Part shown: positions 18,365-28,305 of the stretch, piece by piece
How positions within the stretch are numbered: position 1 is the first letter of the stretch
How the letters are laid out: the number at the start of each line of letters is the position of its first letter
NCBI RefSeq assembly: GCF_007827595.1
Contig: NZ_VISR01000003.1
Location: 372,001 to 436,000, forward strand
DNA: 64,000 bases
Direction: 5' to 3'
Source: Streptomyces sp. BK340
Lineage (GTDB): Bacteria; Actinomycetota; Actinomycetes; Streptomycetales; Streptomycetaceae
Notes under the pieces: model-generated
The model's database searches: none
What the model saw: only the letters and a program-made list of their open reading frames with translations
Told to the model about the DNA's origin: nothing
Made by a program: the position numbers and the translations under genes

Positions 18365-18886
18365 ATGGGAAACGCGGGCGCAGCGGCGGGAAGGCCGGCG
18401 GACAGCCGGGACCGGGACGTGGCGGGGCGGGCACGGAGCGCCCGGCCGCGGGACGGGCTGGGACGGCCGCTGCCGTACGGGGCGGACGGGGTGGCCCGCC
18501 AGCCGGAAGGGGTCGTCAGGTCCCCGCTGGAGACGGTCGCAGAGGCACAGGCCCTGCTGGACGCGGGGAAGCCGTTCCACGCGCATGAAGTGTTCGAGGA
18601 CGCCTGGAAGTCCGGGCCCGAGTCCGAGCGGACGCTGTGGCGAGGACTGGCACAGCTGGCGGTGGGGCTCACCCACGCGGCGCGCGGCAACAGCGTCGGT
18701 GGGGCGCGGCTGCTGCGGCGCGGCGCGGGAGCGATCGAGGAGTGGGCGGCCGGGCGGTCCGACACGCGGCCGTACGGGATGGAGCTGGACCGGCTGGCCG
18801 GGTGGGCCCGGGAGCTGGCCGGGCGGGTGGATCGCGGGGCGGGGCCCGTGGACGCGGGGGTCGAGGCGCCGCGGCTCGGTTCCTGA
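18365..18886 (+). CDS. DUF309 family protein
   Basis: A 173-aa protein with a DUF309 helical domain at about residues 60-130 (AQALLDAGKPFHAHEVFEDAWK, then LWRGLAQLAVGLTHAARGN). The histidine and glutamate positions of the family are kept. Function unknown. No Shine-Dalgarno is present, and GACAAT (18352-18357) sits 7 nt before the ATG, suggesting a leaderless transcript. The polar N-terminal 55 residues are probably disordered. Confidence 0.75.
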   Translation: MGNAGAAAGRPADSRDRDVAGRARSARPRDGLGRPLPYGADGVARQPEGVVRSPLETVAEAQALLDAGKPFHAHEVFEDAWKSGPESERTLWRGLAQLAVGLTHAARGNSVGGARLLRRGAGAIEEWAAGRSDTRPYGMELDRLAGWARELAGRVDRGAGPVDAGVEAPRLGS

Positions 18887-18935
18887 GCGAGGGCCGCCGG
18901 GGCCCCGCGGAGGCGGTGGGTTCACTGTCGGTGGC

Positions 18936-19733
18936 ATGCGGCAGACTCGGGGTGTGCGAAAGATTCATGTCATCGGTATCGGTGCGGGCGATCCCGACCA
19001 GCTGACCCTGCAGGCGGTCAAGGCACTGCGGAGCACGGACGTGTTCTTCCTGCTCGACAAGGGCGAGGTGAAGAGCGATCTGACCCGGCTCCGCCGGGAC
19101 ATGGTGGACGCACACCGGCCCGAGGGCGGGTACCGGGTGGTGGAGGCCCGTGACCCGGAGCGGGACCGCGGGGCGGGCGGGGCCGCGTACTCGCCGGCCG
19201 TGGAGGACTGGCGCAGTGCCCGCGCCGGCATCTACGAGCGGCTGATCTCCGAGGAGTTGGGCGAGGACGGCACCGGGGCGTTCCTGGTGTGGGGGGATCC
19301 GTCGCTGTACGACAGCACGCTGGGGATCCTGGAGGAGGTGCTGGCCCGGGGCGCGGTGGAGTTCGAGTACGCCGTGGTGCCCGGTATCAGCAGCGTCTCC
19401 TCGCTGGTGGCCCGGCATCGTACGGGGCTGAACCGAGTGGCGCGGCCGGTGCAGATCACCACCGGGCGGCGGCTGGCGGAGGGCTTCCCGGAGGGGGTGG
19501 ACGACGTCGTCGTGATGCTGGACGCGCACCAGGCCTTCCGGAAGTACGCCGGGGAGGACATCGACATCTACTGGGGCGCCTACCTCGGCACCCCGGACGA
19601 GATCCTGGTCTCCGGTCCCCTGGCCGAGGCGGCCCCGCGCATCGAGCGGCTGCGCGCCGAGGCCCGGGAGCGCAAGGGGTGGATCATGGACACGTATCTG
19701 CTGCGCAGGCACCCCGATCCAGGGGAATCCTGA
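18936..19733 (+). CDS. cobF: Precorrin-6A synthase (deacetylating)
   Basis: A 265-aa SAM-dependent tetrapyrrole methylase of the aerobic cobalamin pathway. CobF methylates precorrin-5 at C-1 and releases acetate. The N-terminal VIGIGAGDPDQLTLQAVKAL loop, FLVWGDPSLYDST and VVPGISSVSS are the SAM-binding segments of the family. A -10-like CACTGT 7 nt before ATG 18936 supports a leaderless start there; GTG 18954 would also be possible. It faces cobK, which acts next on its product, so the two convergent genes form a split cobalamin pair. Confidence 0.9.
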   Translation: MRQTRGVRKIHVIGIGAGDPDQLTLQAVKALRSTDVFFLLDKGEVKSDLTRLRRDMVDAHRPEGGYRVVEARDPERDRGAGGAAYSPAVEDWRSARAGIYERLISEELGEDGTGAFLVWGDPSLYDSTLGILEEVLARGAVEFEYAVVPGISSVSSLVARHRTGLNRVARPVQITTGRRLAEGFPEGVDDVVVMLDAHQAFRKYAGEDIDIYWGAYLGTPDEILVSGPLAEAAPRIERLRAEARERKGWIMDTYLLRRHPDPGES

Positions 19734-19771
19734 CGGGCGGGTCGAGAAGGCCGGTCCGTCGGGCTTGGTGG

Positions 19772-20518
19772 TCAGAAGCCGTCGAACCCCAGCCGGGCGA
19801 GTACGGCCGACACGTCCGGAACCGCCGTCACGCCGGCCGGGAGCGGGGGACGTCGTACGACGACCACGGGCAGCCCGAGTTCCCGTGCGGCCGTCAGCTT
19901 GGCGGCCGTGGCGTCGCCGCCGCTGTCCTTCGTCACCAGTACGTCGACGGCGTGGGCGCGCAGCAGCTCGGTCTCCCCCGCGAGGGTGAAGGGGCCGCGG
20001 GCCAGGATCACTTCGGTGTGCGGCGGCAGGGGCGCTTCGGGCGGGTCGACCGACCGTACGACGAAGTGCAGGTCCGTCAGATGGGCGAAGGCCGCGAGGC
20101 CCAGTCGGCCGGTGGTGAGGAACACCCGGCGGCCCAGGCCGGGCAGTGCCTCGGCGGCGGCGGCCAGGGACGCGACGTCGTACCAGCGGTCGCCGGGGGC
20201 CGGGCACCAGCCGGGGCGGCGCAGGACGACCGCGGGGACCGAGGCGGCCGTGGCCGCGCGGGCCGCGTTCGCCGTGATCGACTCGGCGAAGGGGTGCGTG
20301 GCGTCGACGAGGGCGTCCACGTCGTGCGTGCGCAGCCAGTCGGCAAGGCCCTCCGCACCGCCGAACCCGCCGATCCGTACCTCGCCGGCTTGCACTCCCG
20401 GGCGGGTGACCCGGCCCGCCAGCGACGTGGTGACCCTGACTCCGGGTCGGGCGGCGAGGTCGGCGGCGAGGTGCCGGGCCTCGGCGGTGCCGCCGAGGAT
20501 CAGGATGTGCGGGGGCAT
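19772..20518 (-). CDS. cobK: Precorrin-6A reductase
   Basis: A 248-aa NAD(P)H-dependent reductase of the corrin ring pathway (CobK/CbiJ family). The N-terminal ILILGGTAEARHLA is the nucleotide-binding glycine-rich loop; VDATHPFA and VTKDSGG are further family marks. TACGCT lies 7 nt before the ATG with no Shine-Dalgarno, so the transcript is probably leaderless. It reduces the product of CobF, encoded convergently 38 nt away. Confidence 0.9.
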   Translation of the reverse strand: MPPHILILGGTAEARHLAADLAARPGVRVTTSLAGRVTRPGVQAGEVRIGGFGGAEGLADWLRTHDVDALVDATHPFAESITANAARAATAASVPAVVLRRPGWCPAPGDRWYDVASLAAAAEALPGLGRRVFLTTGRLGLAAFAHLTDLHFVVRSVDPPEAPLPPHTEVILARGPFTLAGETELLRAHAVDVLVTKDSGGDATAAKLTAARELGLPVVVVRRPPLPAGVTAVPDVSAVLARLGFDGF

Positions 20519-20578
20519 GAGGGTGAGCGTACGAGGTCGTCCGCACCGATCCGCCGCCCGGGTCGCTAGGGTCCGGCC

Positions 20579-21358
20579 ATGGAATCCGTGCGTGCCGTCC
20601 TGATCGACATCGACGGTGTCCTCACCGTCTCCTGGAAGCCGCTGCCGGGTGCGGTGGAGGCGTTGCGGAGTGTTCGCGCGGCCGGTCTCGGCGTGGCCCT
20701 GGTGACCAACACGACGTCCCGGACACGGGCGTCGATCGCCGAAACCCTGGCGGAGGCCGGTTTCGAGGTGGACGCCGAGGACGTCCTCACCGCGCCCGCG
20801 CTCACCGCCGCCCACCTCGCCGAGCACTTTCCGGGCGCCCGATGCGCGTTCCTCAACAGCGGTGACATCGAGGAGGATCTGGGTGACGTCACCCTGGTCG
20901 ACGAACGTCCCGACGTGGTCGTCGTGGGCGGCGCCGGACCAGAGTTCGACTACACCGCGCTCAACCGGGTCTTCGGGTACCTGCAGCAGGGTGCGCGGCT
21001 GCTCGCCGTGCACCGCAACCTGTACTGGCGGACCGAGGCCGGTCTGCAGCTGGACTCGGGCGCCTTCCTGCTCGGGCTGGAGAAGGCCGCACGCGTCGAG
21101 GCGGAGGTGATGGGCAAGCCGTCCCCGGCGTTCTTCGAGGCGGCGCTGGCCCGGCTGGGTGTGACTGCGGACCAGGCGCTGATGGCCGGCGACGACGTCG
21201 AGTCGGACGTCGTCGCGGCACAGCGCGCCGGCATCACGGGGGTGCTGGTCCGTACGGGGAAGTACCAGCCGGAGACGCTCGCGGGTGCGAGCGGCACCCC
21301 GGACCACGTCGTGGACTCCTTCGCGGACCTGCCTGCGCTGCTCGGGCTAGCGCAGTAG
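20579..21358 (+). CDS. HAD-IIA family sugar-phosphatase-like hydrolase
   Basis: A 259-aa phosphatase of the NagD/HDHD2 type. Motif I is DIDGVL at residues 10-15, motif II VTNTTS near 43, the conserved lysine in MGKPSPAFF, and motif III/IV GDDVESDV near 204. It removes phosphate from an unknown small metabolite. TAGGGT sits 6 nt before the ATG, again pointing to a leaderless transcript, divergent from cobK. Its 3' end overlaps the convergent TauE gene by 12 nt. Confidence 0.85.
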   Translation: MESVRAVLIDIDGVLTVSWKPLPGAVEALRSVRAAGLGVALVTNTTSRTRASIAETLAEAGFEVDAEDVLTAPALTAAHLAEHFPGARCAFLNSGDIEEDLGDVTLVDERPDVVVVGGAGPEFDYTALNRVFGYLQQGARLLAVHRNLYWRTEAGLQLDSGAFLLGLEKAARVEAEVMGKPSPAFFEAALARLGVTADQALMAGDDVESDVVAAQRAGITGVLVRTGKYQPETLAGASGTPDHVVDSFADLPALLGLAQ

Positions 21359-22120
21359 CAGCTGCAGGCCGCCCACGACCGTCGCGGCGATCACCAGTTG
21401 CTCGAACAGCCGCTGGTCGATCCGGTTCACAGCCCATTTGCCGAACAACGCGCCGGGCACGACGAACACCACGAGCGCCGCGTCGAGGAGCAGCGAGTTC
21501 CCGTCGATCAGGCCGAGTCCGGCGCTGAAGGGCACCTTGGACACATTGACGATGAGGAAGAAGAAGGCCGACGTGCCGAGGAAGCCGAGCTTCCGGAAGC
21601 CCGCCGACAGGAGATACATCGACATCACCGGTCCGCCCGCGTTGGCGACCATCGTCGTGAACCCGCTGAGGACGCCGTACGAGCGGGCCTTCATCCGGCC
21701 CGCCCGGGTGGTCACCGCGTCCGGCTCGTCCCCCGCCTCGGCCCGGCGCCGCCGCCACAGCGTGACGCCGGCCATCAGCAGCAGGATCGCGCCGATCGAG
21801 GTCCGCACGATCCCGTCGTCGGCCCACACCAGGAACAGCGTGCCGACCACCACACCGGCCGCGACCGCCGGGAACAGCCGCCACAGCGTGGGCCAGTGGG
21901 CGTGCCGCCGGTAGGTGAGGACGGCGAGCACGTCGCCCGCGATGAGGACCGGCAGCAGCACGCCGGTGGAGGCCCGGGCCGGCAGGACCGCCGCGAAGAC
22001 GGCGAGACTGACCGTGTTGGCCCCGCTGACGGCGGTCTTGGAGAAGCCCACGAGCAGGGCCGCGAAGGCGAGGGCGGCGAACTCCCAGCCGGACAGGTGC
22101 CAGAGCGTCATCGTGTTCAT
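21347..22120 (-). CDS. TauE/SafE family permease
   Basis: A 257-aa membrane protein with about eight hydrophobic helices in two repeats, the layout of TauE/SafE (DUF81) anion exporters. FSKTAVSGANTVSLAVFA in the first half and GFTTMVANAGGPVMSMYLL in the second are the family's repeated motifs. Likely exports sulfite, sulfoacetate or another small organic anion; the substrate cannot be read from sequence. ATG at 22120 is chosen over an upstream one because TAGCAT lies 10 nt before it. Confidence 0.82.
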   Translation of the reverse strand: MNTMTLWHLSGWEFAALAFAALLVGFSKTAVSGANTVSLAVFAAVLPARASTGVLLPVLIAGDVLAVLTYRRHAHWPTLWRLFPAVAAGVVVGTLFLVWADDGIVRTSIGAILLLMAGVTLWRRRRAEAGDEPDAVTTRAGRMKARSYGVLSGFTTMVANAGGPVMSMYLLSAGFRKLGFLGTSAFFFLIVNVSKVPFSAGLGLIDGNSLLLDAALVVFVVPGALFGKWAVNRIDQRLFEQLVIAATVVGGLQLLLR

Positions 22121-22202
22121 GCGGGAACCGATGCTATGCGCACGCATCCGGCGGCGTAAGGACCGTCTCGCAGGGCGGAGCCCCCCTCCGGTCGGCGCGT
22201 CG

Positions 22203-23390
<1,188 letters not shown>

Positions 23391-23460
23391 GGCTGGGACT
23401 CCTGACCTACGACGCTGTGGATCAGCACGAATCTACGGGTGTGCACCGGGCACACTTAAT

Positions 23461-23471
23461 TAGCACTGCTA
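23461..23471. promoter_or_regulatory. Candidate operator between thiolase and hydrolase genes
   Basis: TAGCACTGCTA is an 11-bp palindrome with a central C in an unusually AT-rich stretch of the divergent 156-nt gap. Likely a binding site for a local repressor; none is encoded next to it. Confidence 0.3.
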
Positions 23472-23546
23472 GTTTTGGACTATAGACCTCCGGGCGGCTC
23501 CCTGGGAAGATCCCCCGGAACCTTCACCCAGGCAGCCGGAGGAGAC

Positions 23547-24416
23547 ATGGCCCACGTCCGCGAGCACATCCTCGACGGCATCGTCGTACGCGAGTGGCCG
23601 CACCCGGACCCGCGCTATCTGGCCCTCGTGGTGCACGGCTACGGGGAACACGCCGGCCGCTACGACGAACTGGCGGGCGTTCTCAACGCGCACGGGGCGG
23701 CGGTGTACGGGCCCGATCACGTCGGGCACGGCAGGTCGGCGGGTGAGCGGGTGGTGATCGAGGACTTCGAGGACGTCGTCACCGACGTGCACGCGGCGGC
23801 GGACCTCGCCCGCGCCGCGCATCCGGGCCTGCCGCTCGTCATGGTCGGCCATTCCATGGGCGGTCTGATCGCGGCCCGGCACGCCCAGCGGTACGGCGCG
23901 GAGCTGAGCGCGCTGATCCTGTCCGGGCCGGTGATCGGCGTCTGGGAGCTGCCCGGGCGGCTGCTGGCCCTGCCCGAGATCCCCGACACCCCGATCAGCC
24001 CGGCCGCGCTCTCCCGTGACCCGGCGGTGGGCGCCGCGTACGCCGCCGACCCGCTGGTCTGGCACGGCCCGATGAAGCGGCCGATGCTGCAGGCGTTCGT
24101 CCGCACCCTGGAGACCGTGGCCGAGGGCGGGGACATCGGGCCGCTGCCGCTGCTGTGGCTGCACGGGGACGACGACCGGCTGGTTCCGCTGCCGGGCAGC
24201 CGGGTCGGGGTGGAGCGCCTCAGCGGCGGCCGGCTGACCGAGCGGATCTTCGCCGGGGCTCGGCACGAGGTGTTCAACGAGACGGACCGCGCGGATGTCT
24301 TCGCGGAGGTGCTCCGCTTCGTCGACGCGGAGCTGCGTCCCGGTGGGGCGCTCGCGGCGGATCCGGCGCACCCGGCCGGCCCTGCGCGCCCGGCCGATCC
24401 GGCACTCCCCCACTGA
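23547..24416 (+). CDS. Alpha/beta hydrolase (monoacylglycerol lipase-like)
   Basis: A 289-aa serine hydrolase. HGYGEHAGRY near residue 30 forms the oxyanion region; the nucleophile is Ser103 in GHSMGG, with acid HGDDDRLV and base in RHEVFNE. This set is typical of monoglyceride lipases. The last 25 residues are an Ala/Pro-rich tail. GGAGGAG lies 5 nt before the ATG. No signal peptide, so it acts in the cytoplasm. Confidence 0.88.
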   Translation: MAHVREHILDGIVVREWPHPDPRYLALVVHGYGEHAGRYDELAGVLNAHGAAVYGPDHVGHGRSAGERVVIEDFEDVVTDVHAAADLARAAHPGLPLVMVGHSMGGLIAARHAQRYGAELSALILSGPVIGVWELPGRLLALPEIPDTPISPAALSRDPAVGAAYAADPLVWHGPMKRPMLQAFVRTLETVAEGGDIGPLPLLWLHGDDDRLVPLPGSRVGVERLSGGRLTERIFAGARHEVFNETDRADVFAEVLRFVDAELRPGGALAADPAHPAGPARPADPALPH

Positions 24417-24569
24417 CCGGCAGCCCAACCGGCCGCGTCGGCAGGCATGTTGGCGGACCCTCCCGGACGGACGGGTGACCGAGGACCGACTCCGCCCCAC
24501 CCCAAGATCGTGTCAGACTGCTGGCACGCCCCCGGACGGCAGGGGGCCTCTCGAACGGAGGAACTGGAC

Positions 24570-25367
24570 GTGACGGGGACCGAGCCGGCCGCTCAGGAGA
24601 TCGACACCACCCGGCCGCATCCGGCGCGGGTGTACGACTGGTTCCTCGGCGGCAAGGACAACTACCCCGTCGACGAGGAACTCGGCCGCCGGATCGCGGC
24701 GATCGACGGGGGCGGCGCACCGCGGGCCGCCCTCGCCAACCGGGGGTTCATGCGCCGGACCACGCGCGCGCTGGCCCAGGAGGCCGGCATCCGCCAGTTC
24801 CTGGACATCGGCACGGGCATACCGACCGAGCCCAACCTGCACCAGATCGCCCAGTCCGTCGCCCCGGACGCCCGGGTCGTCTACGTCGACAACGACCCGA
24901 TCGTGCTGGCCCACGCGAACGCGTTGCTGCGCGGCACCGCCGAGGGTGTCACGGAGTACGTCCAGGCCGACGCCCGCGATCCGCGCGCCATCCTCGAACA
25001 GGCGGCCCGTGTCCTGGACTTCGGCCGTCCCGTCGCCCTGTCCCTGATCGCCCTGCTGCACTTCGTCGCCGACGAGGACGGCGCCCACGACCTGGTCGCC
25101 ACGCTGGTCGACGCGCTGGCTCCGGGCAGCTGCCTGGTGCTGTCCACGATGACGGCCGACTTCGAACCGGAGAACGTCCAGAAGGGCATCGCCGCGTACG
25201 CCGCCGGCGGGGTGACCCTGGTGGCCCGCTCCCAGGCCGAAGTGGGCACGTTCTTCAAGGGGCTCGAGCTGCTGGAGCCCGGGATCGTCTCCGTGGCCGA
25301 CTGGCGCCCCGAGAGCGAACCGGACGGCCCGATCTCGCTGTACGGCGCGGTCGGCCTGAAGCGCTGA
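24570..25367 (+). CDS. SAM-dependent methyltransferase (PF04672/DUF574)
   Basis: A 265-aa member of a methyltransferase-like family expanded in Streptomyces. RPHPARVYDWFLGGKDNY is the family signature near the N-terminus; DIGTGIPTEPN is the SAM-binding loop; VYVDNDPIVLAHA follows. Substrates are unknown. GTG 24570 follows CGGAGGAAC at the right distance and is preferred to an ATG further upstream. Confidence 0.85.
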   Translation: MTGTEPAAQEIDTTRPHPARVYDWFLGGKDNYPVDEELGRRIAAIDGGGAPRAALANRGFMRRTTRALAQEAGIRQFLDIGTGIPTEPNLHQIAQSVAPDARVVYVDNDPIVLAHANALLRGTAEGVTEYVQADARDPRAILEQAARVLDFGRPVALSLIALLHFVADEDGAHDLVATLVDALAPGSCLVLSTMTADFEPENVQKGIAAYAAGGVTLVARSQAEVGTFFKGLELLEPGIVSVADWRPESEPDGPISLYGAVGLKR

Positions 25368-25383
25368 GCCCCGCGCGGCCGTC

Positions 25384-26147
25384 CTACAGACCGAGCACGT
25401 GCGCGATGGTCCGCAGCACCCCGTTCTCGTTGTTGGACGGGGCGAGATGGCGGGCCCGGCGGACCACCTCCGGGTGGGCGTTGGACATCGCGAAGGACCA
25501 GTCGGCGGCGTCCAGCATCTCCAGGTCGTTGAGGTAGTCGCCGAACACCATGGTCTGCGCGGGCGTGATGCCCAGCTCGCGCTGCAGGCCGCGCAAGGCG
25601 GCGCCCTTGTTGGCGCTGCGGTTGATGACGTCGACCCAGTGCTCGCCGGAGACGACGACGTGGTGGGTGGCGGCGAAGGCCTGCAGGGCCGGGGCGGTGG
25701 TGTGCTCGGCGGACCCGAAGTCGAACAGCGCCACCTTGATCACGTCGTCCTCGACGGCGGTGACGTCCTCGACGATCCGGTGCTCGACGTAGTACTCGCG
25801 CACCTCCGCCAGGAACGCCTCGTCGGTCCGCTCGACGTACGCCGACCGCTTGCCGGAGACCACGATGCCCATGTCGACGCCGTCCGCGACCAGGCGCCGT
25901 ACCGTCCGGGCGAGGTCCGCGACGACGGACCGGTCGAGCACGTCGGAACTCAGCTCCACCCCGTCGCGGACCACATAGGTGCCGTTCTCCGCGATGAACA
26001 CCATGCCCTCGGCGACCTCGGCGAACTGCCGGGCCAGCGTGATGTACGGGCGGCCGCTCGCCGGACTGAACAGCACTCCGCGGCGGCGCAGTTCGGCGAG
26101 CAGCGGCCACAGGCCGTCGGGTATGCGCTTGGCGTCCGATACTGCTG
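25384..26147 (-). pseudogene. Cof-type HAD hydrolase truncated by prophage insertion
   Basis: The frame encodes the C-terminal 250 or so residues of a Cof/YbiV-type HAD phosphatase. Motif II is SPASGRPY, the lysine motif NKGAALRGL, motif III/IV FGDYLNDLEML. The N-terminal DxDGT motif I that every HAD phosphatase needs is missing. Homology is lost just before DAKRIPDGLWPLL; beyond about 26147 the open frame runs on into phage DNA and encodes no sensible N-terminus. The missing first 10-20 codons should lie at the far end of the prophage, so precise excision would restore the gene. Confidence 0.75.
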
Positions 26148-26180
26148 CAATAACCCGTCCAAACGCAGTAGTGTCAGCCC
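26125..26180. other. Left attachment site region (attL) of the prophage
   Basis: The host HAD reading frame is interrupted here and the serine integrase starts at 26181, as expected for an attL. An imperfect inverted repeat, ACTGCTGC at 26141-26148 and GCAGTAGT at 26165-26172 (7 of 8 positions), may be part of the integrase-binding half site. The crossover dinucleotide cannot be fixed without the other end or an empty relative. Confidence 0.6.
26169..26174 (+). promoter_or_regulatory. Candidate -10 box for a leaderless integrase transcript
   Basis: TAGTGT ends 6 nt before the integrase ATG, and no Shine-Dalgarno is present. The -35 region would overlap the att site, so promoter strength may change between the integrated and circular states. 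Confidence 0.35.
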
Positions 26181-27812
26181 ATGCCGCTCGCACCCGAATA
26201 CCTCCACCTCGTCTTCCCCGACGTGCAGTTCCACGCCCTCCTCTACGGCCGCAACAGCCGCGACCCAAAGAAGAAGGGCCGCAGCGTCAACGACCAACTC
26301 GCCGACGGCCGCACTCTCTGCGACACACACGGCTGGACCATCGCCGAAGTCTTCAAAGACACCGGCATCTCCGCGAGCCGCCACGCCCGCCGCGACCGCG
26401 ACGACTTCGAAGCCCTCCTCGACGTCATCGAGAACGTCCAGGTCCCCGCCGGCGTCCGCCGCATCTGCGTCGCCTACGAAGCCAGCAGGTACTACAGAGA
26501 CCTGGAGGCCTACGTCCGCCTCCGCAACGCCTGCTACAACGCCGACGTCCTGCTCTGCTACAACGGCACCGTCTACGACCTCTCCAAACGCGAAGACCGC
26601 AAGGCCACCGCGATGGACGCCATCGCCGCCGAGGACGAAGTCGAAGGCATCCGCGACCGCAACGTCCGCACCGCCCGACTCAACGCCGAAGCCGGCGGCG
26701 TCTGGGGCAAGGTCCCCTTCGGCTACATGCGGAAATACGACCCGGACACCGGCGACCTCATCGGCCAGTACGAGCACCAGGACCGCGGCCCGATCGTCCT
26801 CAAGTCCTTCCAGCACGTCGATGGCGGCGGTTCGCTGCGGTCACTCCTGCAGTGGCTGAAGTCCGAACCCGAGGCGGCACGCCCCGACGGCAGCAAGTGG
26901 GACGACGAACGCGTCAGATACATGCTCCTCAACCGCGTCTACATCGGCGAACGAGTCCACAACGGCAAAGCGGTGAAAGCCCAGTGGGCCCCCATCAAGG
27001 GCCTCGACACGCCTGAGGGCCGGGCCATGTTCCGCCGCGTCACGAAGAAGCTGACCGACCCCTCACGCCAACGCCCAGGCGAAGGCCGGGTCAGCCACCT
27101 TCTCTCATTCATCCCACTCTGCGGGGAGTGCGGAGACGACGTCTACCTACGCGCGGACCAGACCGGGGCCAGCCACTACACGAAGGAAATCTACCGATGT
27201 AGCGAGAAGCGACACGTCTCCGTGTCCGAACCGCTCCTCGATGCCTACGTCGTAGAGGCGGTTCTCACCTGGCTCCGACGCAAGGAGCAGGCCCGGGTCG
27301 CGCTCATCCCGAATCAGGCCAAGGTGGCCGACGAGATGCGACGGGCGCAGGAGATGCTCGATCTGTATGAGGAGGAACTGGATGAAGCGCGGGAGCTGAA
27401 CCGCCAGCGCAACGAACAGGGGCGGCCTCTGTTGTCGCTGACGTCGCTCTCCGCCAAGGAGATGGAACTCTTGCCGAAGATCGAGGAGCTGCAGAGCAAG
27501 CTCCAGTCGATCACTGGCGTGCCGCTGCTCATCCAGCAGCTGGTGGGAGCCTCGGACCCTGATGCCCAATGGTATGGGACGGACACGTCGCCCGGTCTGT
27601 CGTTGGAGCAGCAGCGTGAAGCGATCCGGACGATCGTCACGGTGCGCGTCTACAAGGCGCTCCGGCCTGGCAGGGCGAAGTCGCTGGATCCGGCTCGGGT
27701 GAGGTTGTCGTTCATCGGGTCGGAGGGCTTCATCAGGTCCCCGCGTTCCCGTGCTCGCGGGAGCGTTCCCGCTCAGCAGCGTGGGCCGGCTGTTGGCCCG
27801 GGAAGGGGATGA
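26181..27812 (+). CDS. int: Large serine recombinase (phage integrase)
   Basis: A 543-aa large serine integrase. The catalytic domain begins with LLYGRNSRDP, nucleophile Ser26 in the Y-x-R-x-S pattern, then GISASRHARRDRDDF and RFEASRYYRD-like AYEASRYYRDLEAY. The recombinase domain covers about residues 170-290. A zinc ribbon follows near 313-345 (LCGEC, then YRCSEKRH), with a coiled coil at about 375-430, which controls direction in this class. It inserts the phage into the HAD gene at its left border. Excision needs a separate directionality factor; the HTH protein at 48186 is one candidate. Confidence 0.95.
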   Translation: MPLAPEYLHLVFPDVQFHALLYGRNSRDPKKKGRSVNDQLADGRTLCDTHGWTIAEVFKDTGISASRHARRDRDDFEALLDVIENVQVPAGVRRICVAYEASRYYRDLEAYVRLRNACYNADVLLCYNGTVYDLSKREDRKATAMDAIAAEDEVEGIRDRNVRTARLNAEAGGVWGKVPFGYMRKYDPDTGDLIGQYEHQDRGPIVLKSFQHVDGGGSLRSLLQWLKSEPEAARPDGSKWDDERVRYMLLNRVYIGERVHNGKAVKAQWAPIKGLDTPEGRAMFRRVTKKLTDPSRQRPGEGRVSHLLSFIPLCGECGDDVYLRADQTGASHYTKEIYRCSEKRHVSVSEPLLDAYVVEAVLTWLRRKEQARVALIPNQAKVADEMRRAQEMLDLYEEELDEARELNRQRNEQGRPLLSLTSLSAKEMELLPKIEELQSKLQSITGVPLLIQQLVGASDPDAQWYGTDTSPGLSLEQQREAIRTIVTVRVYKALRPGRAKSLDPARVRLSFIGSEGFIRSPRSRARGSVPAQQRGPAVGPGRG

Positions 27813-28290
27813 GGTTGCCGCGTGTGTGCTCGGTTCCGGGCTTGAGCATGCCGGCCCGCTCCATTTCGACGCCGGTTCGGAAGGCGTCGGCTTGGATCTG
27901 GGCTCTCTCCTCGTTGAACTCGGCGCGCATCTTGGCGCGTTCGGTGATGAGGGTCTTGGCTATGCGGGCCCTTTCGGCGGCCATGTCGCGGTTGAGGCGG
28001 CCCTGCTCGTTCTCCAGCGCGCACTGGTTGGCCTGGTAGAAGGCCCGTTGGGCCTGTGCTTCACGGGTGGCGGCGGCAAGGATGGTCCGCTCGGTGGTCG
28101 TGTTGACGACCCAGTGCCTGACCAGCACACAGATGATGATGGTCAGAGCCACCATGACGAGGCAGGCCCCGCCGATGGAGCCTGCCACATCGTCACTGGA
28201 TGTGCTGCGGATGATGATCGCGAACCCTGCGGTGAGGATCACTGCGGCCGTAGCTGCAGCCGTCTTGCTGCTGGCCGTGAAGTCGTCCAA
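27733..28290 (-). CDS. Membrane-anchored coiled-coil protein
   Basis: A 185-aa protein with two N-terminal membrane helices (about residues 10-30 and 40-62) and a long charged coiled coil (about 65-150, rich in A, R, E, Q). No family is recognised. Its 3' end overlaps the convergent integrase gene by 80 nt. As the gene beyond the repressor and leftward, it is probably expressed in the lysogen, a position where superinfection exclusion or other host-altering genes are common; this role is inference from position only. Confidence 0.7.
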   Translation of the reverse strand: MDDFTASSKTAAATAAVILTAGFAIIIRSTSSDDVAGSIGGACLVMVALTIIICVLVRHWVVNTTTERTILAAATREAQAQRAFYQANQCALENEQGRLNRDMAAERARIAKTLITERAKMRAEFNEERAQIQADAFRTGVEMERAGMLKPGTEHTRGNLIPFPGQQPAHAAERERSREHGNAGT

Positions 28291-28305
28291 TGCGCACCCC
28301 CGGGG

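Noticed and set aside
23456..23475. Possible CIRCE heat-shock element
   Set aside because: Only one arm resembles TTAGCACTC; the required 9-nt spacer and second arm are missing.
26147..26268. Continuation of the HAD frame into phage DNA as a natural N-terminus
   Set aside because: The added residues are Arg/Gly-rich without a HAD motif I and lie opposite the integrase start; they arise from the insertion.
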